Shown piece by piece: positions 46,201 to 58,600 of a stretch of DNA of 64,000 nucleotides (the first letter of the stretch is position 1; the number at the start of each line of letters is the position of its first letter). The stretch is taken from assembly GCA_036345935.2 (NCBI GenBank), contig JADWOT020000001.1:31377062-31441061 (forward strand). The letters are read 5' to 3'. The notes beneath the pieces were generated by a model, which was not told where the DNA came from, made no database searches, and saw only the letters and a list, made by a program, of their open reading frames with translations. Source of the stretch: Taenia hydatigena (taxonomy: Eukaryota; Platyhelminthes; Cestoda; Cyclophyllidea; Taeniidae). The position numbers and the translations under genes are program-made.

Positions 46201-46600
46201 AACAAAGTGGATGAAAGGCGAATCGCTCCCACATTGCAGAAAAACGTTAACATTCCAGACAAATTGAAGAGTCCAAGTCAAATGGCTTTGTTAGCGAGCA
46301 ACATACACTTGTCTGTCAAAGCAGGCGAATTGTGCGAACGCCACTTGTTCAGTGATTGGACCACCATTTGGCGCTAAAATGGCAAGAGGTCCACCACGAT
46401 CGCAGATGCTACTTGCAAACAGTCTCAATCCGCATTGGCTGAGAGGTGGCTCCCACGAAGTTTGATGCTGCTGCAATGTCAGCGGCAATGCACCACCATA
46501 GTTGCAAAAGTGTGTAACAGGGTGGGTATCAATCTCCATCATTAGGGACATTGATGACGAGTTGCGATGAGGAGGATTAAGCACGTTCGGAAAAGGACAG
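43211..46600 (+). repeat. Family P blocks F, G, H in two tandem units
   Basis: Unit 1 is about 43,100-44,600, unit 2 about 44,690-46,550. Both contain AGAGCATTTGGCTAGTGA.AGAGGTAGA, GACAACTGTTGTGCATAGT, CGACCACCTCC.ACAG, GGCCAAAAC/GACCAAAAC before TTTA, a TGCAG.AG..GGCTGCG.AGACT segment, and the block H landmark ATCGACATGAG.CG. The minus-strand frame in unit 2 (PQGSCFGDMVMALLESE, VCAAFFCTY) is also present in open form at 56.8 kb on the plus strand. Confidence 0.65.
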
Positions 46601-47160
46601 GTACTATTGCTAAACCACCACTGTTTCTGTGATTAGTGCTGCTGCGAGGAAGAAGACACAGGCACACGCGATTTCAACGGCCAGATTAGCCACCACATCA
46701 TTCAATAACGTTGACATTTCTGAAGCAGCTTCGTCACGTTGCCATACCCGTATTAATCATGCCTGACTAAGAAGCGTTCAAAGAACACGTCTCTGGCTTC
46801 GGAACTGTCGTCATCAGCCTTCAAAGAATTAAAGTTCCTACTAAACCAGCATCACATCAATTGAAAGTACTTCCTGGCGGATTGCACTCTACTCTTTCTA
46901 AAGGGAATAAAATCTATGCAAAAATGAGGGAAGGAGGATGCGCAGATCCAATTACATAAACCATCAAACCCATGGAAATGTGTTGCAGACTCAGCTTTAA
47001 CACATCTTTGGTGATTGATGAACAAGGCAGGGTAATGAGTGTTATGAGAGCACTTTTCTCTCTCGAAGGTAGATGATGACGGTTCCGCAACAAGAATGGT
47101 GTTCGTCGAACACTTCTCGTTCACCATTGAGGACTACTAAGTCAAGCCTATATGAAGCGC
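46601..47160 (+). repeat. Block I copy and the string shared with 38.05 kb
   Basis: 46,690-46,830 parallels 52,660-52,815 (CATCATT.A...GACG.T..CT.., GAACACGTCTCTGGCT). 46,950-47,010 parallels 38,055-38,105 (CAATTACA.AAACCA.CAAACC...AATGTGT.GCAGACTC). Confidence 0.5.
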
Positions 47161-48389
47161 ATAAGCCGTAATTACTTCAGTCGTTCAGTCTAGCAGATGG
47201 AAGCGAGTGCTTATGACTATGGCCGTAGCAGCTAGAGATGCCAATGATGCCCGAGCTGCCGTGCATAACTGTGCTTCTCTTCACATCTCAGTGGTTAGTG
47301 CTGCCTTGACCTAAGGGAACTCCACAACCACGTAAAGAGGTTGTGTTATAGCAGCCTTAACCAGGATGCGAATGCGGCATCACCATCTGTGCGAGGTATA
47401 TGGCTGAGGTGATGTGTTGGAGCTATTTCTCGAGAAAAACCCAGCATCGACTTCTTACTCTCCTCCCTCTACTTGACGCATACACTGAGGCTACTTATCA
47501 GTGCTGAGGAGACGTCAGGCTTTAACCACCAATGTGAGGTGGTGAGACTTCATGCGTATTGTGTTCCCACAACTGCTCTAAGCCTCCCGAGCCAGCCTTT
47601 GTTCTTTCCACACCGATGCGTTTGATCCTCGCTTGAATGTCATTGTCTTTCAAACCCAAGTGAAATCTTGCACAATCCACAAAGAGTAATGCGAATTCTT
47701 TGCATGTGGCGCTTAAGATTTTTGTAGTTAATAACCTTAATCGAAGTACATTGAGAGGCTGCTGAAGTCCGAAGCACACAATCTTCTCACTGAACTCAGG
47801 GTGGCATCCTAGTCAGCTGAAATGACGCTCAATCCTCCTTCTTTTTCCCTGCTCCTTCAGCAAGTCAACTGTTGTAGGTGTGCAAGAATGCGCACTTGTT
47901 TGAAATAGGATGTCATTCGTGCAAGGATTAGCCGCATCGGCGGTATCTTTCTCCACCTCACTTTGAGTATGTGACGATCCCTTTTAAATAAAAGATAATT
48001 TTGGCCATGTTCCTCTTAGACGGCCAGTTAATTAGTGGAGTGTAAACCAATTTTAAATGGAGTAAACGTTTGCAACTACTTCTGAGGTTCTTAATTTTGG
48101 TGGTATTGTCTATGTCGGTAGCATGGTTACTGATCTATTGATTAGTTGACAACCAGAGCTATGACTAATTGGCATTTGACTTTCTCCCATTATAACCTAC
48201 GCACTTGATTGCCAAATGAGAGAAACTGGTGAACTGGGTCACTCACAGCTACAGCCACGCCCAACAGTTAGCTCGTTACAGACATGACTAACGAACGGCA
48301 ACTTGAACGATCGCTGATTGAAATCCGACATCGACCGCATCACTTGAATGCCAATTCTCCAAGTAATAAAATGAAAGTTTTAATTAAAA
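47161..48389. other. Mostly unmatched; one N block copy
   Basis: 47,295-47,380 is family N copy 2 (DLRELHNHVKRLCYSS then NQDANAASP in one frame). The rest, including the minus-strand frame at 47,522-47,779, shows no recognised domain. Confidence 0.4.
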
Positions 48390-50436
48390 GAGCGCATTGC
48401 GAAGCGTCCAAAGGTTGTGAGATTCGTCTCCTCTCTTTAGCCTTCTCACCCTTGGAACAAGCAGAGTGTGAGCAGTTAGTACACAAGGTTTCATGGAATC
48501 CAATTGCTCGCGTCCGGCACGCTCGGATGATTGGGCGCTGCTGCTCACGCAGTTCGGTTTCAAATCCTCATCAACTCGTTAACGGCACTCGAGGCAGTCA
48601 CGTCGCCACAATGTTCACGCTTTGGTGAGTTTATGAAGATGCTGTCGGACGATGAAGTAGTCTGCGTAGCCTTCTGCGCATACCGAGGCTACATAATGAC
48701 ACAATGACATTAGAGGTGTTGCTGTCAATTCACATTAAATTTGATGCTGATTTTCTTCCATTATTTTGATGTTTGGTTACTCGTGCTCCCTACCTATTGT
48801 CCTTTTTCACTTTGGCATCGTAGTAGGATTTACATAGGGTTTTGTCCGCTTAAAGTGCCAATTTTCACTACCCATCTTAGGAAGTATCAGGTAAAGGAAA
48901 TGAGATAACCAACAGTGCATTACGTGGATAGGTGAATAGGTTTGAGGGACGCTATAGTCACCTGTAGGAGGTGGTTGGGATTAATCAAATAAGTGGTAAA
49001 AGGAAATAGTAATTGATGCGGATAATCCACTAGAATCACCAAAATGCGCAACAGTTGTCTTTCTCAAGTTCACTTCACTTCTGTCTCCTACTAGTTAAAT
49101 GTCTTTGCATTCGGTGACTTCAGACCTCGCATGGAATCGTAGGAATGACGTCTGTGATAAACTAGACAACTAGCCAGCATAAGCATAGACATAGACACAG
49201 AGCGGTAATTACCTCAGATAAAATGAATTCTCCAGCCTTTTCTCAATCCACCAACAACCTCTTAAGGATTCCACCTCCACAGTTAAGTGGTTGTTGACGT
49301 AGTGCCTGGTCGTATTATTTGCAGCAGTCGATTTCTCAGTAATCCGGCTACCCACAGTTAATTCAGTGCTAAACTTTTGGGTGTTGACAAGGCGAATGAC
49401 ATTTTTATATAATTGGAAGCTAGTCAGAAAATGCAGCACTGATAACTCTATCCCATAAGCATTTGGTCTTTACTGGAAAAGACTCGCCTAACAGAGAGTA
49501 TCAAGTAAATAAGACGGACGCCTCGAGACAGGAAGAGGAGACAATGGATTACATTGAGTTCGTCTCTATGCCAAGTCATTCCACGGGCTACAATAAGCCA
49601 CGGTTGTGTTGGACGTATAAGTGGAAATGAGGAATTTCACGACATGCAACTTCGTCCCCGTTGGGTGGCAAGGTATACGATTCTCCAGTTCTCAAATTTC
49701 ACTGATGGTATCGACGCACTCCGGAGGACACTGACAAAGCAACACAATCGCTAGCTGTTGGTCAGGCGGATTTTTAGTTGGTTTGCTGCTTTGGTCAGTC
49801 AAGCGCTCAGCGACTTGCGCGACAGAATGGCAGGTTGTGTGAATACCTTACGAACTCTGGCAGAGAGCGTTGTCCATCTAAATTGTCAATCGCTATTTAA
49901 TCATCATAATAATGAACCCATACCAAGGGATAAGTCTCTTTGGGACTATTTGTCAGTTGTATGATAATTTGGTTATTTGATGGACAGGTCAGTCAGTCAA
50001 CAATTTATGCAGTAGCTAATTTAAAAAATTCGCTTCCTTTTTCACTTGGTTGTAATCGTATCTAGCTGGTTGGCTAGAAGCTTGTTGAGAGCATGCAGGT
50101 GTACTAAATAGGCAAAAAAGCAAGTGGTGAGCCGTCAGTGAATCAAGGCGCTGAGTAGCTGTTGGTTAACCCGGAGCCACAGTCAGTTTGTGATGGACTC
50201 GACCAGCCCATTGAACCACAGATCTGCAAGTCAACGAGGGATGCCGAATAGTGCAGTAATAAGTGATTACAAGCAAAATGGGAAATGTCCAAATGATATT
50301 AATGATGCACACACGAAAGTTGTCAGCAGTGACTTCTTCAAGACTGTAACTGAACTCTTCAAGGGTGAACGTGGGATGAATACGTGACTGCGTAAATTGA
50401 GTTGACAGAAAGGCATATCGTGGAAGTCTCTGACGT
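48390..50436 (-). repeat. Family P inverted copy (G, F, E, D, C)
   Basis: Reverse-complement relative to 42.0-43.9 kb. G lies at 48,400-48,710, F at 48,740-49,140 (GGATTAATCAAATAAGTGG), E at 49,200-49,740 (minus-strand frame LTVGSRITEKSTAANNTTR), D at 49,740-50,150 and C at 50,160-50,435. It ends abruptly at the left border of segment X copy 2, where the related copy at 58,670 reads on with different sequence. Confidence 0.65.
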
Positions 50437-51933
50437 TTACAATGAACGCATTTTACTACCTGCTTGCGCACAGTTACTCTTATGTTGGTCCCCTTTGAGT
50501 CAGAGGTGTAGGCTGAGTTCTGGAGCACGCATTCCTTCTTAATGCCACCCGATCACTCTGGCAGCATCGCTACTTCCCTGACTGTTAGTGAGCCACATGG
50601 ATAGCAGCGACAAAGAGAAGGAAGAGGCTATGGAATGAGCCCCTTTATACAAGATTGCGACATGCGCCGACTTGAGAAGTGGATTGTTAGAACAGAAGAC
50701 AGACAGTTGAAAAGAAGTTGACAGACAATGAGCAGCGATGCTACTTGAGAAGAAAGTAAACACAAAGATGTAGACGCAACACCCTTCATTTTATGTACTT
50801 TGCTTGGACGCACAGGTTCACTTACCAAAATGCAAAGATTAATGGGAAGCAAAATTCTGTCACTTACTTGGGTAATGTTAACGTCTAGGTGTACATATTT
50901 GTGGTCATGAAAAGCGGTACTTTTCCTCTTGTGCTCAAAATGCGTTTCATCAAAAATCTGACAGGAGCGAACAGGAAGAAATCGCAATGAGTTGCTAAGA
51001 GTGGCACAGCTGGTAAGGAAAGTTGAGGGTAAGAAATTTAAGCAGTAAACATTTGGTAGGTGCCAGCGGTTGCTTCGCGTGGATGCCCGTGGATTTGAAC
51101 ACCACTGAGGTTATGCTACGCCAATCCGGGTTAAAACATGGGTAGGTGACGGGTGTGGAACGCTCGGAGCCGATGGCACACTTCGTAACATTTCAATCAT
51201 TTGCAATTTTTTCAATCGCCTCTACTACTCATGCTCACTCGTTTGCGCTATTTCGTACAGTCGATTCCCATCCCACATAATTGTATCCCTTTGCATTGTG
51301 TTCGATTGTGAAGTATAGCCTGCATGCATTACTCGGTTGAATGATGCAATACTATAGGGATTGACAGCGGCATTGGTGGTGGAGGAAGACGTCGCAGTAA
51401 AAGTAGTATCGACGGCTTCATATGAAGTTAATTGAGTGCAAACGCATTGAAGTTCAGTGCGATGTGGCTGTTTAGTCTGCTGTCACAAATTTCCTGTCAA
51501 ATGCACGAAGTGTTGCAAAGTGAGTTGTAGAGTGGATACGCATTGGCGGATGCAAACGGATAAATATTGTTCATTTGCGGCACCAAAATTTTGTGTGCAT
51601 CCATTTCGACCTAACCTCTTCTAATAATTTTTGCACTTTTCCGTTTACTGGTAGAGCAAACGTCGTTTGCAATTAATGAGAATTCTGTTCGCTGTTGCAT
51701 CAATCGCTCCAGCGAACTCACTGAGATACTTGGATGTGCTCATTCACTACCTGACTGCACCAAGATGCCTCAACATCAGCGTGGCAAAGTAGAAGAGGAA
51801 GAGTTAGTGGAATTAGTCTTAATGAACACAGATTAGGGCTTACAAAGACAGCACGCAAACAGTAAAAAACATTTGCCGTTCTGTACATTAATTAGCCCTC
51901 TTTAAATTAGTTAGCTTGTTAAAGCCATTAGAT
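50437..51933 (-). repeat. Segment X, copy 2 (about 1.5 kb direct duplicate)
   Basis: Copy of 19,780-21,345. Its left neighbour is an inverted family P copy and its right neighbour a direct family P block F, so it sits at a P-P junction. Minus-strand exon-like pieces: one near 51,242-51,410 with a GTGAGC donor; one at 50,868-50,957; and one from 50,670 down to an in-frame TAA near 50,537. Copy 1 has GCA at that last position, so the terminal exon is interrupted here while copy 1 is open. Confidence 0.7.
50868..50957 (-). other. Well-formed 90-base exon inside segment X
   Basis: TTCTTCCTGTTCGCTCCTGTCAG is an excellent pyrimidine tract plus acceptor, and CAA|GTAAGTGA an excellent donor. Between them are exactly 30 codons without a stop (IFDETHFEHKRKST then AFHDHKYVHLDVNITQ). 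Copy 1 has mostly conservative residue changes. I do not recognise the protein. It was clearly a real exon at some point, and this copy could still be spliced. Confidence 0.55.
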
Positions 51934-52900
51934 ATGCTGCGCATATTGGTAATTCCAGTTGACTACATGTACCACTTGGTGTTTCTTCCTCCTACTTATT
52001 CGATTGATCTCAACCACCACCTCCTACAGGTGACTATCGCGTCCCTCACACCTACTCACTTCCAAAGCACCATTGCTAATTTCAATCCCTTCAACATGAT
52101 GCTTCTCAAATTGGGTAATAAAAATTAGCATTTGATGTGTCCCAAAATTTATTTAAATCATACAACTATGCGAGAGTAAAGGATGACAGGTGGTAAGGAG
52201 CACGAGCAGCCAAGTAGCAGAAAGAGGAACAAAAAACAGTATCTAAGTTATTTTAACTTGACAGTAACACGCATACTGTCACCATGTCACAGCAATTCAC
52301 TAGTGCATAGACCGGGTACGTGCAGAAGAAGGCTGCGCAGACTTATTCATCCACAAACAGAGTCATCGCCAAGTCACCGAAGCAATCACCCGAGTGTGTT
52401 GGACGCAAACACGTGGAATACGTGAGACTATGTAGGCTATCTGCTCCCACTCTGCTCTTTCCATGGGTGTGGAGGTCAAAGAGGAGAAACGAAAGCTGCA
52501 TTTCTGCATTTAGAGAAGGTGTGCAGCAGAACTGGTGCTATGAGTAACGAGGTGACGTAGTGATGTTTAAGCACGTTTAAATAAGGACCGGTGCTTTTGC
52601 TCCACATCCGCTGTCTCTGCAATTAACGCTTCTGCAACACTCCGCCGAATTCCACGACCAGAGTGATCACAGCATCATTAATGGTGACGGATATCTAGCC
52701 ACTTCGTCAGGTCGTCGCACTTGCGTCATATGTGCGTGACCAATCAGTATTCCAAGTTAGACGAGAATCGTTCGTCGAACACGTCTCTGGCTGCCAACCT
52801 GTCGTCAAATGAGATTCATAAAAATTGACCACCTAAAGCCGCTACCAACCCGATGAACTCAAGGCGTGATAAAAAGCATTAACTTCGTGTATTCTTACCA
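51934..52900 (+). repeat. Family P blocks F, G and I, direct
   Basis: 51,950-52,280 is block F (CACCTCCTACAGGTGACTATCGC, matching 43,360). 52,300-52,460 is G. 52,560-52,830 is I, including AACACTCCGCCGAATTCCACGA, the complement of the 28,235 landmark. Block H is missing between G and I. Confidence 0.6.
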
Positions 52901-55185
52901 GGCATAGTATCATCATCAGGTTGAGGTCTACAGGCAGCACAAAGGACAGGTCAACCTCAATTTACGTTGCACACGTCCATCCACCTCAGAATTGCGGGCT
53001 AGCTGAATAGCCACGCTCAAGTTTTGTGGCAGCCATTTCTCGCCCAAAGCGAATTTGAGCACGATGTACTGACTGACAACAAAGGTTATGCAGTAGTAAT
53101 TTACTAGAATAGGCCTGCCTCTCGATTCAAGCAACGCAGGAGAGGGTACGAGATTCTATTTCTTTGGTCACTGACCCGTCCGGCGAAATGACGGTGGCGC
53201 ATTATTTTTTCTGCTTGGTCACTTTTTCCGACATCGTCTGCGCACAGATGCTCAAATTCGCCTTGGCCAAGAAGGAGCTGCAGCGAAAATTTGAGTGCGT
53301 CCATTCAGTTAGACTTACATTCTGTGGTGGATAGGCGTACGTAATAGGAATTTCCGTTAGGCCATTCCAATCCTTGTGCTGTCGGTTAAATTCAACCTGG
53401 CCAGTAGGCTGTGCATCGTAAGGAAAAACAAAATTAATGCTTCGATTACGCCTGGAGATTGTTTGATTGGTAAAAGCGTTCAGTGGTTGGTTTTCAGACA
53501 TGTTGCAAAAAATTCGGCGTCCAATCATTCTTGCTTAGCCGTAGTTTTCTTAGAGTTAGTAGCTTGAGCACAGGTAGGCGACATTCACCACTACTAGTAA
53601 CATGGGCAGCGAAGTAGCTTGATGAGGATGAAGGACGTTAAGAGAAGGCCCGGCGATGTCACTGCTTCATTGCTGCCTCTGTGATGGTTGCTACTGCGTG
53701 GAGGCCGAGATGCATGCACACGCGCAGCTCTGGTGATCAGAAGGGTTGGATTGACGACCTTCACAGCCGCTTTTTTACGTCGACACATTTGCTATACATA
53801 TATATATGCTGGACTAAGTAGTTCTCAATGCTAGCTGAGAGGCGTTCGACGAACACGCATCTTAAAGTGGAACTGTCTTTACCTGCCTTCGATTAAGAAG
53901 CGGACCCTTTCTTCCTGCTCTCATTTACTCGTTTTGGGGGGAAGAAAGTCGAAAATGTGACACATTTCAATGCATTTGTTAGAGGACAGGAGTTAACAAA
54001 GGACAACAATCTAGCTGTTTCATTTGCAAGCAGCACAAGCCTTACTGCCCGTGTAAATCAGCATGTCCAGGATTAATGCAACCAGGGCAGAAAAGGAATG
54101 TCAAAGCCAAAGAGCTACGATGGGATGATTCATTCGAATGTACAAGGTGTTGGTCTAGAGGCAGAATTATGAGAAAGGGGAGAGAGGTCAGAGTCTGCAG
54201 TCGCATACACATAGAGTGGGAATTGTAGGTCTGTAATTCCTAGTTTTAATATAATCTGTAACTCATTACCCCCTCCTCTCAGCTTTGTAGCCTCCTTCTC
54301 CTCCTTCTGATAAAAGAAATAAAAGACAAAATAGATAGATCGAATTTTAGCATTTGGGTTTGAGGTGCAGAGCAATATTTTTGTTCTTGGGAGGCAATGA
54401 GGAGCACGAGTGGACCCTCATGCACTGTAACACATCTGCCACGTCTCAATAACAACGATAATTGGTGGTTGACCTGGATCCCAAACGCTCCACACTTGGT
54501 TCATTTCAGTGACAGCTCTCCAGCCACGGGTATTACGGATAACGGCGATAGCGTTTCTCTTCAAAGACCTAACACAGTTCTACTCCTCTCTGTTTGTTTC
54601 CACATAAAACAGCCATTGATGTAACACGTATAACGAAAGTTAATTTAAAAATGGAAAAATATGCCCATAATGCTTAGTTTTATTCAAATTAGGGCAAGAG
54701 TTGCATATCTAGCCTGCTAAAGTGTCCATGTAAAATTTAACAGAATAAATTCCAAGCTTAAAATTATTGCAGTCTCTGTTTGTGCTACTAAAGTCACTGG
54801 AATAATCTATCAGTGATTTTTAACTTTCATTCGGTGCCTGTATGACCGAAACTGACGCTCCTTTCCAAGAGAGCCGATTGTTTGTCCGATTGGCATTTCT
54901 GCTGCCTCAGCACTGCTTCGTGCCGTGGTGGACTTTGGTAAAGCGGGCAACCAAGTGTTCAGAGACGAGTGTGTGTGTGTGTATTTTCTTTTGCTCATGA
55001 CGAAACTGCACCTGTACCGACTGACTTGCAACTTATCCAAAACTAACACACTTAATTCTCGCTCTCAGCATCAAGCAGTTTGAGAGGTGTGCCATCTGTT
55101 GCTTGACACTCATTTAACCACATTAACCGTTGGACGCCTGTGTTACTGTGCCACTGAAATCCTTAAAACTTAGGTTAAGTCGACC
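52900..55185 (-). repeat. Family Q, inverted long copy; right arm of the 2.2 kb inverted repeat
   Basis: Reverse-complement of 25,845-28,020 throughout. The minus-strand half of block E1 is at 52,930-53,100 with donor GTAAGAATAC, and the first half on the plus strand at 53,110-53,330 (ERVRDSISLVTDPSGEMTVA, then QMLKFALAKKEL) is fully open here. 53,590-53,880 is block I; 53,960-55,180 is J. A TG run lies at 54,967-54,982. Confidence 0.7.
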
Positions 55186-55600
55186 ATTTTCGGCAGGACT
55201 GCCATCTTCATCCCCCAACAGTGTCATCACCAAACTACCGAAGGATGAAACTTGCGACGGTGTAGCTGCCATGCCTTTCGTCAATGAGAAGACGAGGATT
55301 TGGAAACGAATAGGGTGCGAAACGGCATCTAATCACTCGAGCGTGCCGGACGCGAATAGATGGATTATGTGGACGGCCTCCAGACAGAGCTAAGCTCTTC
55401 CGTCGTGTGCTTTTACTGGGTGTAATAGCCACAGTTTACTAAGCTATTCGCGAAAGTGTACAATAGATTAAGCGATTGCCGCCCCACCTTGGCATTCGTA
55501 TTGATGCACTAAAAAGCTTAGGCTAAGAAGCCTCATTTTACTCATTGTCTGTCTCTCATATCGTCAGTGATCTTGGTCCCTTCACCTACTCATTGCTACA
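55186..55600 (+). repeat. Family P blocks G and H start, direct
   Basis: 55,190-55,390 matches 43,700-43,870 (GTCATCACCAAACTACCGAA.GATGAAACTTGCGACG, GTGCCGGACGCGAATAG). 55,470-55,565 matches the start of H (GCATTCGTATTGATG...). It is followed by inverted P sequence from about 55,700, giving another head-to-head junction. Confidence 0.55.
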
Positions 55601-58600
55601 CAGGTGCAGAAGAAGCGGTTGAAGCGCAAGATGCAGCGAAATCACTTTTTGAATCATGCCGTCATACAAAATGGTAAGGTGCCGGCGGTTAGTAAAGGAG
55701 GGACAAATGAGGACACTTGATCCTCGCTCATCATTGCACCAAAGAAGCTTAAGTGCTGAGTCTGCGACACATTTCAATGGATTCGTTAATTTCTGTGATT
55801 GGATTCACGCATCCCCTTCCTCTCGTATTCCTGCATAGGTTTTTAATTCTTAAAAAGACTAGGATGAGAGCAGACAGGGAGCATTCTTTATCGGTGATAT
55901 GATGCTCGTTCAGTGAGTACTTTGCTTTCTTAAAGGAAGATGACGACGGTTCGGTAGCTCGAGACGTGTTCGTTGAACGCATCTCGTCTAACTTTGAGGA
56001 TTAATTAGCTAAAGCGTATGTAATGCAAATGTGGCTAAACATCCGTCTCCACTAATCATGCTGTGGTCAGTCTGGCCGTAGAATTCGGCAGTGTTGCAAC
56101 AGGACCAATCGCATTAACAGTGGCGGTAGAGCAACAGCACCGGTTCTGGATACTGATAACCACCTGCATCCAATCTACTCGTTTTGAGTGAATGAGGACC
56201 AAGTGAGGAAAGACGAACTCCGCACCTTCACACACCCCTGCGAATGCTGTCTCGATAAGTTTTGAGACTCGATGAACTTTGTCCTCACATGTATCTCGTG
56301 ACAGTCACCGTCTCATGTCGATGCGGACACTTCTTGCATGAGTGATGTCATGGGAGGTGTCCTTTCGACCCAAGCGAGTTCTCGTAATCTTCGCGGCCTT
56401 AGGGATCCACTGGGCACAGAAGAGCCAAGAGAAAACAAGCAAACAAAAAATCTTCCCTGCCTCACTGCTTGTCAGTAAATAGCTCTCGTGGTTTCGTCTG
56501 CAAGAATGCCGTGTGATGCCTGTTTTAACAACGCCCCAAGCGACATCAATCACATCACTTGAAAGCGAATTCTCGAAGTAATAAAATGAAAACATTTCGT
56601 AAAGAGCTCATCGTAATGCGTGCAAAGGTCATGAAATTCGTCCCTCCTTCTTGATCTCTACACTCTTGGAACAAGCAGAGTGTGCGTGATTGGTACACAA
56701 AGCCTCATAGAATCCAACTGCTCGAGTCTGGTGCGCTTGGGATACTGGGAGCTGCTGCGCACGCAGTTCATTTTCAATTCCCCGTCTTCTCGTTGACGAC
56801 AGACAAGGCAGTCACATCGCCGCAATTTTCATGCTTCGGTGACTTTGCGAAGACACTATCGGAGGATGAATTAGTCTGCGTAGCCTTTTTCTGCACATAC
56901 CGAGGCTGCGCATTAGTTAACTGCTGCTACCTGATGACATAATGACATTAGAGGTATTGCTGTTTTCTTGCCTTATTTTAATGTTTGGTTGCTCGTGCTT
57001 CTTACCTTTTATCCGCTTTAACTTTGGCACAGTGGTATGATTCAATCAAGTTTCGCCAATTTCATTACCTATTTTAGGAAGCATCGAATAAAGGGGGATG
57101 GGATAAGCAACGGTGCTTTAGGGTGGGTAGGTGAGTAGGTGTGAGGGACGCCATCGTGACCTGTATGAGGCGGTCAGGATTAATCAAATAAGTAGGAAAA
57201 GGAGGCACTGATTGATGCGGATAATTCACTAGAATCACCAATGCGCACAACAGTTTTCTCCATTCAATTTCACTTTACTCCTTAGCATCGAACCGCCGGC
57301 TATCTCTCCCACTAGCCAAATGCCCTCGCATTCGATGACTTCAGACCTCCCATGGAGTCGTCGGAATGAAGTCCGTGACAAACCAGACAAAGGTGTTTGG
57401 CCAGCCAGCATAGGCATAAACATAGACACAGAGGGGTGATTACCTCGGGATGAATAAATTCTTCAGCGGTTTCATAATCTATTTCAACAACTTCTGAAGG
57501 ATTTTACCTCTACATTTTAGTAGTTGTTGAGGTAGTGCCTTGTCGTATTATTTGGAGCAGTCGACTTCTCAGCAATCCGGCTACCCATAGTCAAATCATC
57601 ACTAAACCCTCGGATGTCGACAAGGTGAATACATTTTCATGTTACTGGGAGCTGGTCAGAAAATGCAGCACTGAAGACTCTATCCCATAAGCATTTGGTC
57701 TTCACTGGGAACGACTTGCCTAACAGAGGGTATCAAGTAATTAAGAAGGACGCCTCGAGACAAGAAGAGGAGACCATGGCTTACATTGAGTTCGTCTCTA
57801 TGCCAAGTTATTCCATGGGCTACAATAAGCCACGGTTGTGTCAGGCGTATAAGTCGAATTAAGGAATTCATGGTATGCAAAGTCGTCATTGTTGGGAGGT
57901 AAGGTAAACAAATCTCCAGTTCTCAAATTTCACTGATGGTATCGACGTACTCAAGAGAACATTGACAAAGTAACACAGCCGCTAGCTGTTGGTTAGGCGG
58001 ATTTTCCTTTGGTTTTCGCTTTGGTCAGTCACGCACTCAACAATTTAAGCGACGGAATGGCAGGTTGTGTGAAACCCCAAAGAACTCTTGTAGAGAACGT
58101 TGCCCATCTAATTTGTCAATTGCTATTCAATCATCATAATCACCAACCTATGCCAAGAGATAAGTCTCCTTGGGACTATTCGTCAGTTGGAGGATCATTT
58201 GGTTAGTTGATGGATTAGTCAGTCAACGTGTCAACAATTTGTGCAGCAGCTAATTTGAAAATTCGCTTCCTTTCTCACTTGGTTGCCAACGTGTCTAGCT
58301 GGATGGCTGGAAGCATGTTTTGAGCATGGCAAGTTAGCTGAGTGGGCAAAAGAAGCAGGTGGTGAGCCGTCAGTAAATCAAGGTGCTGAGTAGCCGCTGG
58401 TCAACTGGAGCCACAGTCACGCTCTACAGTCAGTTTGTCATCGACTCGATCAGCCAATTGAACCACAGGTCTGCAAGTCAACGGGGGACTCCGAATGGTA
58501 TGGTAATAAATGTTTACAAGCGAAATGGGAATTGACTAATTGACATTAGTGATGCACACACGAAAGTTGGCAATGGTGGATTCTTAAAGACTGTATCTGA

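Noticed and set aside
50437..51933. Segment X considered as a DNA transposon
   Set aside because: Its two ends are not inverted repeats of each other and no clear target-site duplication is seen. The internal pieces look like spliced exons, not a transposase.
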